This document shows positions 5,885 through 6,109 of a DNA stretch of 6,109 nt, one piece after another (the stretch's first letter is position 1; the number at the start of each line of letters is the position of its first letter). Source of the stretch: Rhodoferax sp. (GTDB lineage: Bacteria > Pseudomonadota > Gammaproteobacteria > Burkholderiales > Burkholderiaceae_C); assembly GCA_017880985.1 (NCBI GenBank), contig JADGRK010000161.1:1-6109 (forward strand), in the 5' to 3' direction. The position numbers and the translations under genes were made by a program. The notes under the pieces are model-generated. The model did not search any database and was not told the origin of the DNA. It worked only from the letters and a program-made list of their open reading frames with translations.

Positions 5885-6109
5885 ATGAAAATTCGTAACA
5901 TCGTCCTGGCCAGCGTCATCGCTGCGGCGGGCGCGGGGGCATTCGCCCAAGCCAAGGAGCAGTTCTTCCCCCTGCTGTCTTACCGCACCGGTGCCTACGC
6001 CCCGAATGGGATACCTTGGGCCGACGGGAAACAGGACTACCTCAAGATGATCAACGCGCGAGACGGCGGCATCAATGGCGTCAAGATCACGTTCGAAGAG
6101 TGTGAAACA
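5885..6109 (+). CDS. Periplasmic substrate-binding protein of the HAAT family (5' part)
   Basis: The first 75 codons of a gene that runs off the window. The N-terminus MKIRNIVLASVIAAAGAGAF is a typical Sec signal peptide: a basic start, a hydrophobic core, then a likely cleavage after AQA near residue 23. The mature part begins with a conserved beta strand and loop (FFPLLSYRTGAYAPNG, 27-42), followed by WADGKQDYLKMINARDGGING (45-65), where the ligand-binding lobe of LivK-like proteins builds its first helix. This class would capture the ligand in the periplasm and deliver it to LivH/LivM. Its place directly after livM supports the same transporter. The ligand specificity residues are mostly outside the window, so amino acid, aromatic acid or other carboxylate ligands remain open. 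Confidence 0.85.
   Translation, partial: MKIRNIVLASVIAAAGAGAFAQAKEQFFPLLSYRTGAYAPNGIPWADGKQDYLKMINARDGGINGVKITFEECET

Noticed and set aside
1..6109. CRISPR array, tRNA, rRNA, insertion sequence or transposase gene
   Set aside because: No spaced repeat array, RNA-gene signature or transposase reading frame was seen; the only repeats are the short hairpin pair and small dyads described.

Overview
The window reads as part of a catabolic or uptake locus from a betaproteobacterium, most likely Burkholderiales and Comamonadaceae-like (Rhodoferax/Polaromonas type). This rests on the GC-rich coding style, the protein flavour of every gene and the gene order; no rRNA or other taxonomic marker is present, so the placement is an inference.

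Layout. A Crp/Fnr-family regulator lies on the minus strand (29-745). It is separated by a 224-bp divergent intergenic region (746-969) from a plus-strand gene set: an AMP-forming acyl-CoA ligase (970-2916), a LivG-type ATPase (2913-3695, 4-bp ATGA overlap with the ligase), a LivH-type permease (3711-4649, 15-bp gap), a LivM-type permease (4732-5808, 82-bp gap filled by two hairpins), and the first 75 codons of a periplasmic substrate-binding protein (5885 to the window end). A LivF-type second ATPase is not in the window; it would be expected downstream or elsewhere in the genome.

How the genes may work together. The binding protein would capture a substrate in the periplasm, LivH/LivM would form the membrane channel and LivG (with a LivF partner) would power import. 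The ligase is translationally coupled to livG, so the imported compound is probably a carboxylic acid (aliphatic or aromatic) that is converted to its CoA thioester on entry, rather than a branched-chain amino acid. The exact substrate cannot be read from the sequence. The Crp/Fnr protein is the obvious candidate regulator.

Non-coding structure. The divergent region carries an 8+8 bp inverted repeat (808-825) with CRP-like spacing. It is centred about 41.5 bp upstream of the transcription start predicted for the ligase operon, and it also overlaps a possible promoter for the regulator. One element could therefore activate the operon and repress the regulator. The same region and the livH-livM gap carry two inverted copies of a GGGACAGA/TCTGTCCC hairpin repeat (900-934 and 4668-4718), which resemble REP/BIME-type dispersed elements. 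A separate 10-bp-stem hairpin has the livH stop codon in its loop. These non-coding signals are the least expected part of the window; the genes themselves belong to known families.
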